Assembly (NCBI GenBank): GCA_963682055.1
Contig: OY821740.1
Location: forward strand, 39,080,795-39,144,794
DNA from: Primula veris
Lineage: Eukaryota > Streptophyta > Magnoliopsida > Ericales > Primulaceae
Reading direction: 5' to 3'
Length of the DNA: 64,000 bases
Numbering within the stretch: the first letter of the stretch is position 1; every line of letters begins with the position of its first letter. The notes beneath the pieces are model-generated. The model worked only from the letters and a program-made list of their open reading frames with translations, did no database searches and was not told where the DNA came from. Positions 44,118-59,000 of the stretch are shown one piece after another. Made by a program: the position numbers and the translations under genes.

Positions 44118-47100
44118 ATGGAGTCGTACGCGGTCCATGTAGCCTTAGCGGCGCTAGTGGGAGCCTCGTTTGTCGCGGTATCGGCTTTTTATATGCACCG
44201 TAAAACCCTAGACCAGCTCCTAGACTTCGCCAAGTCTGTCGACAACCACGACGATGACGACGACCACCGTCTCCGCCGCCGCCGTCTCCGCAGGCGTACG
44301 TCCGACGACGGTGTGGAAGTTTCTGGAGAGAAGCGGAACGGGATTACGACGGATGATGTGGCGGTACCTCCCTCCTTGCCCAGGCTGCATAGTTTCTCTC
44401 AAGGTGGGAATTCCGCTTTTCCTCTTTTTTATTTATTTATTGTTTTTTAAACCGAATAATAAGATTGTTGTTACAAAAGGACTCGTAGAATTGAGATAAT
44501 GTTTGTTGTTTAAGTGACATATATATAATATATATGGGCTTGTTTGGTTACTTTTTAAAAGTATAGAATTATACTTCTATTGGGAAGTTAATACAAAAAA
44601 GTAACTATCGAGCAATGCTTAGTGACGTGACGTAACGTTACCATAAATTTTAAATGGGAGAGACCGATAATTAGTTAGTAATAAAGATTTTAAAATATTG
44701 GACATTGTTAGTAATAAAGTTTTTACATAAAATATGGAGGTATATATTTTTTTAACAATATGTTGTTTTTTGCAAGAATGAATTGCCTGCTCTTTTCGTT
44801 ATGGTTTAGTGAATTGAGTTGGCCAGCTTTATACATGAGTTTATGCGCCAAAGAAGCTAGAATTATTAAAGTTATCAATTAATTTCCCCTCCTTGAATTT
44901 GCCAGCTTATTTGCTGAATATCGGCATCCAAACAAGCCTCGTGTTATTTTTATATCTGGATTATGCTGTTTCGAACAATAAAATAATAATAATGTAACAA
45001 GTCTAGAGCTGGATGAACGGGTAATTACGTGCTTGCTAAGTCTATGTAGTTTTGTTTTCCTGTTAAGGAATTTACCCAAGTCTAAACATGTTGTATTCAA
45101 ATCGTTTTTTGTCCTTACCTGTTAAACTTTGCCCTATGTAAAACAGCTAACCATGTCGGTTCTGTCACAAGGACTGGGTTTTTAACTAGACCAACATCTC
45201 CCAAGTCTCCTGTTGCTAGTGCTTTTGAAAGTGTCGAAGGCTCAGATGAAGAAGATAATATCACTGAAGATGCTTACGCCAATGGAAATGTTGTAAGTAC
45301 TCTCTCTTCCCTTTACCCCCTTTCTCTTCTCTATATGTTGCCAATGCTTGTGTAGGGCCTGATAATATAGTAGTGTTAGTACAACTTGCCCTTGTTTGGG
45401 TTGCTCATCCTCCGTACTTATTTTATTTTTTTACTTGAAAGTACAAAATCATAAAATATATTGCTTGGTGACACAATTATAAGTATACTTTTGGGTAACA
45501 AGTAAACTCTTGAGAAGCATTGAGTTTGACCATATGTGATAAAGGTTTCCTTTCTTTTCTACACTTTCATAAACTAATTTTCTCTATTCCCGGTATAAAT
45601 TTGTGTATATCACTCTTTCAGGAACACACAATTATTTAACTTAAGAAGTGTACCTTTTTCATATCTTATACTTTAAATTACAACCAGACAAGTCAGGATC
45701 TGTATTTATTTGCTATACTGTTGATGAACTTTACGCAGGGTCAAGAATATAATAGTCTGGTCCAGGATATACCGAATCACAAGAATGCAAACGGAGAGCA
45801 AAATCCCATGTCGGCCTCGAGTATGATACGCTCGCATAGTGTTTCAGGTGATCTGCATGGTGTTCAACCGGACCCAGTAGCAGCTGATATTCTTAGAAAA
45901 GAACCCGAACACGAAACTTTTGTACGACTCAACATTTCTCCTAATGGTACACGATATAATATATTTTTAATTGTTTCCTGTCACTTTCTTTCAATCTGCA
46001 TAAGCACCTACTGTCTGTTTTGATTTGTATGTGTTGTGTCTCGTTCAACTTGTATTCACCTCAAGGAATATGATGTAAAGCTTCTAAAGGGGCTTTTCTT
46101 GTTTTTTCAGAAAGAATTATTTAGCTGACTTAGCGTATTAGATTTCAAGTCACTGTAGGAAATGAAATCTGGTGGGCTTATATGAAATGAGAATCATGTC
46201 TACTTATTATGGAACTTTAATATGATATCTTCGTTTGCCATCAACTTAATTTTTTTAGATGTTAAGATGCTAAATATCAACAGTTTTACATGAGACGTTT
46301 AGCATTCTATCAATGTGATTCAAGGACTTATAGAGATCCCTTCTCGCCTTTAAATTTCATTAACTTGAAACAGGAAACAAGATAAATCAATATAAAATAT
46401 TGTTTTGTTATTATTTATAAACTGGAAATAGCAATGCAAAAATACGACTTTGATCAGATTTGTTCCTGTGTTGAAATTTTGGTCATTATTATTGTGGGTG
46501 TTAGTGTTGGCTTCCATGCCAAGTTTTAAATGGCAGTTTTTTAAGACATCTTTTAAAGTTGATATTTCAATGTTTTGGTTTTCTTGTCACTAGAAATCCC
46601 GTCAGTTGAGGAAGCAGATGTGTACAAGCATCTGCAGGCTTGCCTTGAATTACGTAAGCGTTATGTTTTTAGGGAAGCTATTGTTCCATGGGAGAAAGAA
46701 ATTATATCTGACCCGAGTACCCCTAAGCCTAACCTGAATCCATTCGATTATACTCCTGAGGGAAAATCTGATGTGAGTTTATAACTTTAATTTTACATTC
46801 TCTTGAGTATGTCATGTTGATTTATGGTGGATGAATTTTCTTTTCCAAATTTCTGGCAGCATTATTTTTGCATGGAAGATGGCGTGGTTCAACTTTACGA
46901 AAATAAAGAATGTAGGTTGCTCAACTTTGATCCTTTATTTGGCTCTGGAAATGTGTATTCTGTACGATAACTAATTTTTGTTGTTGTTGCCGTTTCTCCT
47001 TTCTCCAGCAAATGAGAAGCTCTTCACTGTTGCTGATGCAACAACTTTTTTCACTGACCTGCATCACATTCTTAAAGTAATAGCAGCTGGAAATACTAGA

Positions 47101-50100
47101 ACATTATGTCATCACCGACTAAATCTGTTGGAACAAGTAAATCTATTTCCCTTTTTGAAGGCAGTATGGCAATTGCTAGAACTTTCACTTGGACGATGAT
47201 GCTTGATAATTTTGTTTTATATTACTGTGCAGAAATTTAATCTGCATTTGATGCTTAATGCGGATAGGGAGTTTTTAGCTCAGAAAAGTGCACCACATCG
47301 CGATTTTTATAATGTCAGGAAAGTTGACACACATGTTCACCACTCAGCTTGTATGAACCAGAAACATCTCCTGAGGTTTATAAAGTCAAAGTTGAGGAAG
47401 GAACCTGACGAGGTAATGAATTATATTCTTCTCTTGCTTCCCTTTTTATTTAAATCATCTTTCTCTATCTTTGAATTTGTGTTTTCTATATATATTTTGT
47501 CAACTAATTAAAAAGAACTATTGACTGTAGCTACCTTGAAGTTCAATGACCTTTGCGATTCTGAACTTTTGCTGTATAAATATGCATGCAAATCTCTTAA
47601 ATTTCTCCTCATTTAATTTTTATACAGGTGGTTATTTTCCGCGATGGGACATATATGACCTTAAAGGAGGTTTTTGAGAGCTTGGATTTAACCGGGTAAG
47701 AAATAATCCGTAATTTTTTCGTATTATTTCATTGCACGTGGCTTCTTGTATGTATGCTCAAATTCCTCATCGACTCAGGTATGACTTGAATGTTGACCTT
47801 TTGGATGTTCATGCCGATAAGAGCACTTTCCATCGTTTTGACAAATTTAACCTCAAGTACAATCCATGTGGTCAAAGTAGGCTGAGGGAGATTTTTTTGA
47901 AGCAGGATAACCTTATCCAGGGTATGCCTTGTTTGTAATTTAATTTGTTTATACTTTATAATGAAGTTGAATTTTATGTTTAAGTTTCTGTCTTGCTCTA
48001 TATGTAGTTGCTAGAAAGATTATTTGCAGGCTTTCTATCTCTCTATAAGATATGTTAATGTTTGCAGATATGTTAATATTTTTCTAAAGATTATTAGTAT
48101 TCATTTTAATTTTGTAACTTTTTTTTGCACGTGATAATTAGGACTTAGGAGTGACTAGTGGTGTTGGAAAATGTCCAATAAGTCATAGTTGCACAAAGCT
48201 GTAGCAGGAGAGAGAGTGAGGAAGCAGATGGTAGTATATGTGAGGAAGTGTCGTCTGAAGCGTCTAGGAGAATTTTTATTTTTATAATTTTATTTAATAA
48301 AATGCTATTACATGATAATAATTCTCTCAATACTTAAAAAAAAAACAGAAAAAAAAAACGTAGTACTCTTTTATGGGTTAGCATAGGTGTATGAGCCGAT
48401 CTGGTAGGGTTGGGTTAGATATGGATGTGGTTGGTATAGGTAAATACAAATTGAGTGTTAATAAGGCTAAATAATTTTTCATTTCTTATCTCTATACTTC
48501 TCGCGATTACCATGTATTTCTTTCCCTTTTTACACTGTGATATGAAAGTTTCCGCTAGCTTCCGAGGCCGAAGCGTCGATAGATTAGAAGCTTCTTGCAA
48601 CTAAGCCAATAACTTTTGGAAATTAGGTTGTGGCAAGGATTACGATCTCCAAAACAATATTACTTTCGTAGTATATATGTTATCACCAAACAAAACAATT
48701 GAAATTTAGAGATAAATAGACAGATCTCGGTTCATTTAATTCAGGGATTTAGATATCAGCCAACCAGGCGACCCCTGTTGGTGGCTATAATTGCTCTCTA
48801 AAACGTTATTGATTCTATGCCATATGTTTTCACCTATGAAAATGTTGTGTTGTGCATTTTGCTGCTAATCACCTAGAAACTTAACCTGCAAAAGAAAGGG
48901 GAATTTTTAATTATTTATTATATTGGTCAGAAACAATGTAACATTGAGAAAGTCTCAGTTTATGTGCTTAACAAACTTCTATGGATAATTCTCTATCGTG
49001 TTTTGGTCATTTTGCATTACTTCAGACTGATCTTAGATCCTCCCCCCCCCCTCCCTTCTCTTCTTTTCTTATGAGCAACAGGGCGTTTTCTAGGCGAGCT
49101 GACAAAGCAAGTTTTTACTGATCTGGCCGCAAGCAAATATCAGGTGTTTATATCTTCCATTTCCCTTTTGTCTAAGTAGAAGTCCTCCTTTTCACGTTCT
49201 CTTGTACTATATCTAAATTAGATTTTAAAATTATTTATTTGGTTAAATGTTTGTCACAGACATATAGTGCTCAACTATGTTTCACAGATACTCGTATCCG
49301 ATATAATACGGATACGCCGAAATGTTTTTTTTTTTGAAATTTTAGTATACGAAACGGCTAGGATACGTTAATTTTTTTAATAGTAGATTTTATTCATTTA
49401 TAAATGCTAAGTGTAAATAACATATCAAAAATATAAGTGCAAAAAGAATGAAGTCAAATTAATGCAATATTCATACGTGTTGAGTCGGAGGTCATGAAAT
49501 AGACTCTTGATCGAGCCTTTTGTGTAGTCGCATCAGGCCAATTTCTATTTTGTTCAACTTTTATATCACTTTTTATATTGTTAGAACTTAATTAGACCCA
49601 TCATACAACTACATAAGTACAATATTCACTTTTCAATATTATTATAAATAAAAAGAAGTCAACTTTGGCCGAATGTATCGGATACGCATACCGGTGCTGT
49701 GTCGGTGCCGTATCCGCATCCAAGGCGTAAATAGTACTCTAAATCACGTATCGGATACCGTATCCCCGTATCAGGGGCATATCCGTATCCGATACTCTGA
49801 AAAAAAATAAAATTCAAAGTATCCGTGCTACATAGGTGCTCAGTAGCAATGAGCATGCTAGTCTTGAGTCACAAACAACTTCCTCGATTCATTACCACTT
49901 CTTATTTCTCAGGTACTTTGTAAGCTAGAGTTGTCTCTAATGACTATGTAAAATTGGCAACCTCAGAAGCTTTTTCTTGGTCTTCATGCCCTTGGGTCTT
50001 GTAATATGAGATTTTTTTTCTAATATGATCAATTAATATAACCAAATAGCATACCAGGACTTTATCTCTGTCAAGCTTTCTGTTCTTTCACGTGTCTTTA

Positions 50101-53100
50101 GTTACACGTAGCTCTGATGTTTGGTAATTTTATTGCTGCTTGATGTTTGATTTTCTTTTTGATCTTGATAATATGAACACCTATTTAGGGGTTTCCTATC
50201 TTTATAAATCTAGAGTTATCTGTGATAACTGTTGGTTCAATATTTCACAAGAAGTTTGTATTGAATATGTTACAAGAAGCTTGTATTTTATGTCTCTTTG
50301 TATTTATGTTACTACCAATAATTTATCCATTTTTAAATTTAAGATTTCTGGTGCAACAGATGGCTGAGTACAGGATATCAATATATGGGAGAAAAATGAG
50401 CGAGTGGGATCAACTGGCAAGTTGGATAGTGAATAACGAATTATACAGCGAAAATGTTGTTTGGTTGATTCAGGTACTGTTTTTAGATTTGATTTGTACT
50501 CCATCCTTTTTCCTATGATCAAGTATATTCTGTAATAACTTCCCAAAAATAATATTTTTTTGTATCTTTCCTCGTAATTTAGTTTTTGGATGAGATTTTC
50601 CAGTATGTCTTAAAAGGCTGAGCTTTCTTCTACTTATGGTATTAAATTGGTGAACTCTTTCATATTATGTTACTGCTTTTAGCATTGGTTTTATTACAAA
50701 TATTAGTATTATGATGCCACCTTGTTGTCATACACTTAATTTGAATCTGAATATCATTTCAACCTACTTTATGCGATGGTTCAATTTAGTGAGGCTGAAT
50801 TTTGTTTCCTTGTTGTTACTGCTATATCAAGCAGACCTTTCTAAATATTTAAAACCGTTTGTTTATGCCTTCCAGCTTCCGCGATTATACAATATATACA
50901 AGGAAATGGGGATTGTGACATCATTCCAGAACATTCTTGACAATGTATTTCTTCCTCTGTTTGAGGTTACTGTTGATCCTGGATCACATCCACACTTGCA
51001 TATTTTCTTGAAACAGGTACATTATTCTTTTTGTGTCTTTCTTTCTTGTCACTAATTTATATCTTTGGAATGGAAGTGACGGTGTACAAAACACATTCTC
51101 TGTGGTTTCACTAGAATTATCTAAATTAACCATTCAGATAACTCTTTTCTTTTTGGGTGGGATTTCAGGTTGTTGGGTTTGATTTGGTGGATGATGAAAG
51201 CAAGCCTGAAAGACGACCTACAAAACACATGCCCACACCAGCTCAATGGACTAATATATTCAACCCTGCATTCTCTTACTACATATATTACTGCTATGCA
51301 AACTTATACACGCTAAACAAGGTAATTTTTTTATAGCAAAGTTGACAATCACACTACAAGGACAGAACATATAATATCAAAAATAAGTACAATTTTCAAG
51401 GGTTCAGATGAACAAAGGGGAAAATAAAAAGAGACAGCGAAGCACGGATGTTTTGAGTGAATTTATGTACATCTTCAGCTTCCTTCTTTTTATCGACGTT
51501 TCCACGTAGCTTTTATAGGAAGACTTATAATTTTCTTTTACCTATAAGAGTAAAAGAGAGCTTTAAGGCGTTTTGAAGCGAGTTTATCGTAATAGAATTA
51601 TTTAGTACAACTTCAGAACATAGTTGGTAAAATGCTTACACAAGCGAAGTTGAACCTTGTTTGTTTCTCTTAGGTACTTGTAGATTCCGCTAGCTGAATC
51701 AATTTTTTCTGGTTACAATTTACTTGTTTTAAGTTCAATTACTTCTGACACTTCTTTTAATCTGTTTGTCTTAGCTTCGTGAATCCAAGGGAATGACGAC
51801 TATTAAATTGCGCCCACATTCTGGGGAGGTAGGACTTTTTGAATCTTTAGTTATTAAACTTTTTTTCTTTCTGGTTAGTTATATCGATATATGTTCTTGT
51901 CTATTTTCATGTTCAGGCTGGTGATATTGACCACCTTGCAGCAAGTTTTCTTACGTCTCAAAATATTGCTCATGGAATTAATCTAAGAAAATCCCCGGTT
52001 CTGCAGTATTTGTACTATCTGGCTCAGGTAAGAAGGAAGATTTCATGTTTTTAATTGTAGTATGCTTAACAGTGAGTGCAAGAGCATCTGCATTATTATT
52101 ATTTTTTGGGGAAAAAAAAGTAATCAATGAGAAAGAAAGTCTCAGAATCCTCCTATATGTACATGATTTATTTGTCCTGGAAGTTACTAAATTAGAATTG
52201 TCTCTCCATAACAGATTGGTCTGGCAATGTCTCCTTTGAGCAACAACTCGTTATTCTTGGATTATCATCGAAATCCATTGCCTATGTTTTTCTTACGCGG
52301 TCTCAATGTTTCCCTCTCTACTGATGATCCTTTACAAATCCACTTAACAAAAGAACCCTTGGTTGAAGAATACAGTATCGCTGCTTCCGTACATATCCTC
52401 ACTCTATTACTGTGTGATATATAATTCTATAAGATTTCAAGTGCCGATGGATTTTTGATTTCTCTTTGGTACAGGTTTGGAAGTTGAGTTCTTGTGATCT
52501 ATGTGAGATTGCCCGTAATTCTGTCTTGCAATCTGGATTCTCACATGCTCTGAAGGTACATAATATTTGTAATATTTGAACGGAATTTTAGACAGTTTTT
52601 TTATCTGGTGGGTGCTTTGTTGGGGGCGCATTTGTCATTTCTTTCCCTCCTGTCATTAGTCAGCTTAAAACCTTTTCTGTTGGCCTGTCATAATTAGAAG
52701 AAACGAAGAGAGAAAATCGCATAAGTATTTGCAGAAAAGCATGTTAACATGGGATAATTTGATAAAGGTTGGTTTTAGGATAATTGATAAATTAAATCGT
52801 ATATCAAGTTTTGGTACTAAGAAGCTGACCTTTTGGTGGCTAATGTGTAAATAAACTTTTTCCATACCTTTCTATAGTATATAGGAGTAACTTTTAAGAT
52901 TGTACATTTTGGTTTATTCATTTGGATGGTCAAGTGATGACACTGCTTATATGGAGTGATTGTCGTAATGTTCCCTTTTACGTTATTATGATATTTAATG
53001 CACGGTGTTTCTCATTTTTAAGTTAAATGTGGCACTTTCTTTAAAAGATTAATAACCCTGACATTGGAAGTAACCCACTTTGTGGGCAATCTGGTGGTGA

Positions 53101-54166
53101 CCGCGGTTTAATGTGGTACTTTGTATTGCATGGTTTTGGTGCTTTTCTATCATAGAGTTTACACTTTTCTTGAGTATTTTTATTTAAACCCTTATGTTTT
53201 GACATTCTTCTTATCTATGTTTGATATCTCACATATACATTTATGTCTATAATTTTTCCCGTTTCATGTTCTGGTCTATACCCTTGAAACTTCTGTTTTT
53301 CTGTTTACTACATCATCCAGTTTTTCTTGCCTCTTATTTTTAAAGCCTCTATTTTAGTCTCACTGGATTGGCAAAGAGTACTACAAGCAAGGACCCAATG
53401 GAAATGATATCCACAAGACAAATGTCCCCCATATTCGACTGGAATTCCGTGATATGGTATGTAAAAATTTATTCATATATGAAACCTATTTTATCTGCCT
53501 TTCTCATCTATTAGCTTTATATAGTTTTTAGCTTATATCTAAAGGATCGGCATGGCATTAAGACGAGGGAATACCTAACGGCCCATTTGGAATGCAGTAA
53601 TTTTCATATTAAACATGCAACGGAATAATATCAGCTGCAAGAATTAAAATAAACATTCTGTTTTAAATGTACCATGAATTTTGATAATGCATAATATCAT
53701 TGCTGCCTATTTTAGTGACTTTATTTTACTTACTACTGCTTCAGAGAACAACTGATTTATGCAGTATCATAAGACTAATTATAATATCTGCTTACCCGAA
53801 TAAAACGACTGATGTAACATGGTAGAATACAATCATTGTTAATTATGTGCTACCGAGTTAGACACTAATGGGTTTGCCCAATTGTCTTCCTGGAAGTTAA
53901 AGACAATCTATCCGAGACAGTGCACTCTTTTTTAGCGTATAAACTTGCGCAATACAGATTAGAGAACAACCGAGTAAGGAAACATTGTGAAGTACATCTC
54001 TATCTGTGCACTAATTTGAATGCGGTTTTATTTTCACTCTGTTTCTTGTTGAGTAAGAATATATATTTGTGATGAGACGTAATTATACGCTGTTCAGATC
54101 TGGAGGGAGGAAATGCAGCTTGTTTATCTGGGTAATGCTAATTTCCCGAAATTCATGGACCCATGA
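44118..54166 (+). CDS. AMPD: AMP deaminase (FAC1-like)
   Basis: Zn-dependent deaminase converting AMP to IMP and ammonia; it controls adenylate balance and is essential for zygote and embryo development in Arabidopsis (FAC1). Exons: 44118-44403, 45147-45292, 45739-45946, 46594-46772, 46860-46911, 47009-47136, 47233-47412, 47628-47695, 47779-47921, 49082-49143, 50360-50473, 50876-51016, 51169-51321, 51775-51828, 51917-52027, 52215-52388, 52475-52555, 53358-53456, 54098-54166. All GT-AG, 2,448 nt, 815 aa. An N-terminal membrane anchor is visible (about residues 8-25, [19 protein letters not shown]), then an acidic/basic disordered linker with [15 protein letters not shown] (a known phosphorylation-type motif), then the catalytic barrel with metal ligands in VDTHVHH (near 367-370) and the signature [11 protein letters not shown] (near 709-718). 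The C-terminus ([11 protein letters not shown]) differs from Arabidopsis. Otherwise highly conserved and intact. Confidence 0.97.
49275..49835. mobile_element. hAT-like non-autonomous element in AMPD intron 10
   Basis: The left end CTATGTTTCACAGATACTC pairs with the inverted right end CTATGTAGCACGGATACTT. Flanks are GTGCTCAA (49267-49274) and GTGCTCAG (49836-49843), an 8-bp target duplication with one mismatch. Sub-terminal GTATCGGATACG-type motifs are repeated in both orientations near both ends, as in hAT elements. It is 561 bp with no transposase. Confidence 0.75.
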
Positions 54167-56058
54167 TGTGCTTACTTGAATCTAAGGGAGCCCCACTGTT
54201 CTCTATAGAGGTACTAACTTACCAACAATTCAAAGATCTTATCATGTCTTGGTTTACTCTTTCCAGACTTCTTCAGAAAATCTTATCAGGTGTTTCTGGT
54301 ATAATAACTATTAAGAAGTGCTTTTATTAAATCCTTTTTGGTTTAAAGAGAATTGTAAAACCCAACAAGTAGCAAGATATCAACTATTCATGTTTGTTTT
54401 TCTGAAATAAAACTGGGTTTTGGTCCTCTTTAAACTTATTGTTGGAATCAAGCTTCGGTGAGATATTCCCTAAACATTTTTCTAATGCCAAGTATCTCAT
54501 TTCTGATTCTGCTAATGTCAATCTCATTCTATTTTTCTTTTCTTTTATGCAACTGTAATCCATTCTGAGCAGGGACACTATTACTGACATACACAAAATT
54601 GTCAACCACCGGTGGACCAGGAAGCGCCTTGTATTTAATGGAAAATAATGCTGGTTTCCATCAGTAGCTGTTGGTGGTGACCTCTACAATACCAGGGCAT
54701 AACTCACATGATGAAGAAATCAGCGAGATGTGAAATATAAATACCAGTAATATACTTGCATCTTTTAGGTATTTTTGTATTTAAGCTTGCAAAAATAATG
54801 TCGTCTAGTTTCAGGGTTCGGGGAAATTTTGTACTATGAATTATGGTCTCCGGACGTACTTTAGCTGATGGAAGAAAACTTGTGCACAAGCTGACTTTTT
54901 TATTTTCATTTCTTAATTAAAGCAATTTTTTACATTGTATGAGTGCGGCACTTCATGAGTTATTATTGTTTTTCTACTAAAAAAAGTGGGTTTTGATTTG
55001 TAAACGAAGATGAGTAAGATCTAAGAGCAGGTGGACGGTTGTAGGAAGGTTGCCTCATACATTGGAGGTAAAGTTGCAAGCCATGTTAAATCTGGAACAT
55101 TGTTGTTTCTGGTACATCAGAAAGTTAAAAATTAAAAATAAAAAAACCTGTTCAGATCTGGAAATCTACTTTGTTACTCTACTGGTCTCTTGGTTCCGAA
55201 GATGAGGACATCTATGAAAAATTGCATTTTTGAATCAGCTTAATTGATTAACAAAATCATTCTGACTGACTAATACCCTAGTAGGCTATCATTGATCTTG
55301 CCTTTTTTTCCCTTTTCCGTTACTTTGGCATTTCACAATAAACGGTCTCGTCCTTGCCAAGGAGAATAATATTTTTCAAAAATTATGTTCAAGTCTTCTT
55401 TTTTGACTTGATGGTTATTGAAGTCCTTGTGTTTTGACTTAATTTCATTCTCTAACTAAACAGTTGCATTAGTAGCACAGTATTTTAATGAGTCAACTAA
55501 TCTTCTCTCGTTTTATTGTACTATAAAGTAATTGTCAAAACCCTTTAAATTTAAGTAAATTAAAAAACAGCCCAACTTCCATGGTTCAGTACTAGGAATG
55601 AAAAAAGAGAAATAAGTAAATAAAACGATGCAAACAGACAGATATATCATATGGATGTTTATGAGACACACCTTTGCTTCTTTGGTTACCAAGTAAAGTT
55701 TCGAAGGCAGATGACAAAAAGCTAATGAAACACTCTCAGAAAGAAAAAGCAAACACTAATGAAACACAACTAAGAAAAACTGATGAATCATGAACACGGA
55801 TTACTACAGAGACAAATTGGCAGACTGAGTTCATGTGATCACTTGTATTTTATTACTTGAATACTTGGTCGCCTTTTTGTCTAAATGCTGACAGAACAAA
55901 TGAATGTACCTCATTACACGAGAAAAGCCTATAGCCACCACATCCTCAAACATGACCTATACTAGAGATACCGACAAAATAGAGAGAAAATAAGAAAGAA
56001 CAGGGACACTTTTGTCCAAGGGAAAGAAGTGTAGGGGCATGCATCGATAAAAGAATAA
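54167..56058. other. Convergent intergenic region (AMPD 3' / SCO1 3')
   Basis: It holds the 3' UTRs of both genes. I see no further gene, transposon terminus or strong repeat. Short open frames in either direction have no recognisable homology. Confidence 0.6.
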
Positions 56059-59000
56059 TCATGCTTTTGCTTTCTTATATTGCTTTATCTCATTGATTAT
56101 ACCATCAGTAAGTGAGTCAACATCATTGTTCTTCCCATAGAACTTCACAAATTCCATATTTGGGTCCATCAAGTACCTGCAAGTATCCCAACAAGAATGT
56201 CAGAATCCAATATAATGATCGACGAGAGATTAATACAATTCCAATGAGCGGTTCGAGTTTTGTAAGACATGGAGTACTTTTAGATACATGGGGTTAAAAC
56301 TATAATAGCACAACTACCATTATACTTATTTTTTAATATTGGTTTCCAGTGCACTATCCCTGCTTTCTCAAATGTAGCAGGTCATAGAACATAGTATACT
56401 AGTATACACTTGAGTAAACCAGGGTCCAAGACTTTTACAAGGGTTTTGTAAACTTAACACTATTTTCTAAGACGCCACAAGGTAAATATGATTTACTGTG
56501 TAAATGCATATTCAAACATAATCAAGACCTAAAAGCTTGAGCCATGCACACCTTTTTCGACCTGACAATATGACATCTCAATTACTCCCCTCCACATTTT
56601 TTCCCCTTCCGCAGACACAATTATAATTATAAATAAAAATCCCCAACCCACCAGTACAATAACAGACATAAAAAAAAGGGTTAGAAACTTCTTTTATTTC
56701 CAGTTCCTAGTTTCCTATACTCGAAATATTGAGTAACATGGAGAAGGATGTGAATCGCTTGAAAGAACATTTGGACAGTGTTAAGTGTTCCCAACTCCCA
56801 GCTACTTAACACATACTCGAAATTCTTCATAAGCCTTTTTATTTTTTGCCCACTGTACTCAAAACGATGAACAATGATGGATCAAGTGTGGGAATGTTTG
56901 AAATGACCTTTTTTTTCTTTTATCTATACCGACCCAGTGCCGTCTCAATGTTTTAGGGGCCCAAATCGGACTTGAATTAATGGAGCCTTCCAATGTCTAA
57001 ATTTTTGTAAATAAACGCAATATGACTATCTCTTGAAATGCAATACTCCTAAGTATCATGATATAAATGATCATCAGCCATATTTCAAAATTCAAATACT
57101 ATGGTTTCGTAAATTATCATAAATCTTTAACATAACAATGATATCCAACAAAACAAACTGTGACTTTACCATATAAAGTAAATAGAAGAACACTAAGAAG
57201 AAGTTCATCAACCACTATAACTAATAACCCCAAACTACACAACCCTAACTATGTAAACAACCGAATTTTAAAAAAGTGGACCCAAAAAAATGGAGGCTCA
57301 AAGACACTGCCGAAATTAGGCATTGGAGCCAGCTCTATGCTAAATGGACACACTTTAATAGATAATCCATTCTCCAAATCAATAGTTAACATCTAGATCT
57401 CTAGATGACACCATCTCAAAATGAGGTTTCTGTTACGGAATTTCCTCCCAATTAAGACCTATAAAAACAGATGAGAAACTCTGTCGATAGCATTCAAGCT
57501 AAGAAACCAAGAATCTTAAAATCTTATAGAGTTCTCACTTCTAAGAATCTCCCTTAAAATCAGTTCTAAATAGAAAATAATATTCAAACAAAAATTGATA
57601 GCCAAGCACAGGTATGATAACAATTTACAGAAAACCCTATTCAATATTCAAAAACCACTATTACAGATTAAGATAATATCAAAAGTAAGAGCGGCACGTA
57701 CATGACAATGGAGTGATCGACAAGGTAGTCTGTGCCTTCCTCTTCAGTCTTCATATAATACACTCGAAATGCCCGGGCAACTTTCTTTATCTCATCCGTG
57801 GTACCAGTAAGCCCAATTAACGCAGGATGAAATTCTATGTCATTAAAGCACATAAATAAGAAACATAATATGCATCAAATACAACTTTTTTTTTATAAAT
57901 CACACATCATGAAATTATTTTACAGAGTCTCGCGGAAGGACCTCTAACGTATTCGTGAACTTGCTCTACATTGTCTCTCTCAGGGTCAACCGAAATGAAA
58001 ATTGGTACAATTTCAATGCCTGATTTTTTCTCTGCAATTATAACCAAGACAATATATTTCAAGAATGGATCGAACCATATGAAAACACCACGATAAAAGG
58101 TTACGTAGGTTAGCAGACTAGAACTTAATATCAAGTCAATAGCTGCCTTATCATTCATGATGGTAGATAAAATGTCGTAAACTTGAACCCTAGTCCAGAA
58201 GATAGATATACTCTTGATTCAAGCAAATGATTTTGATTTTGATTTTGATTACCTACAAATGATCTCATCTGTATATCGAGGAACAAAGCCAAAAACTTTC
58301 CCTTTCTGGCAAGTGCATAGCCAGATTGAAGATTATGTAAGTCGGCTTAAAATATATTTTGGAATGCTGTCTTCTACTTCAATTTTAAAATTTAAACAGT
58401 CTCGCATTGATGGAAACCAAAGACATTCTTGCACATACAATACCAGTGGAGCGAAATAATATTTCTCTGACAAAAAAAACTTCAAGCACAAACTTAAACA
58501 CGAGGTCATTAGGAGATTGATATTATTTTTGAAAATTTGGGATGTCAGTTGTACCTTCCCAATCACTTAAACTCACTTAAAGTACTCATTCATATTGTCT
58601 TGCTGCTTATAACCCATACAGAAACTGAAGAGTAAATCAAGATTTTCTAGAATCTTAACGGAAAAAGAATACTACTATGGTACTATTGGTTATGCACTCA
58701 AATGGGTTTAAGCAAGAAGCAGCAAGTTATTACCGTTTTTAATTCTCTAAAATTGCCTATTTGGGCAAAGGAAGAAAAGAGGTTTTAAACATCAATATGG
58801 TGGTGATTCCATTTTCTCATCTCCAAACTAAATTACAGACTAAAAACTTACTTATTTTGTCAACTGCAGCAGCAAGCTTTTGTAGCTCATCTGGGCATAT
58901 ATCAGGACAATGTGTGAATCCAAAATATACTACTGTCCACTTTCCCTTAAAATCTTTTTCAGTAACAGATTTTCCATTATGATCAAGAAGACTAAATGGA

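Noticed and set aside
44220..44499. Open frames on both strands over AMPD exon 1
   Set aside because: Shadows of the GC-rich, low-complexity linker of the AMP deaminase exon. Only the frame starting at 44118 continues through the splice sites.
48150..48620. Possible solo LTR in AMPD intron 9 starting TGTTGGAAAATG
   Set aside because: The start resembles LTR ends, but I could not find a matching CA end with a target duplication, nor a second copy in the window.
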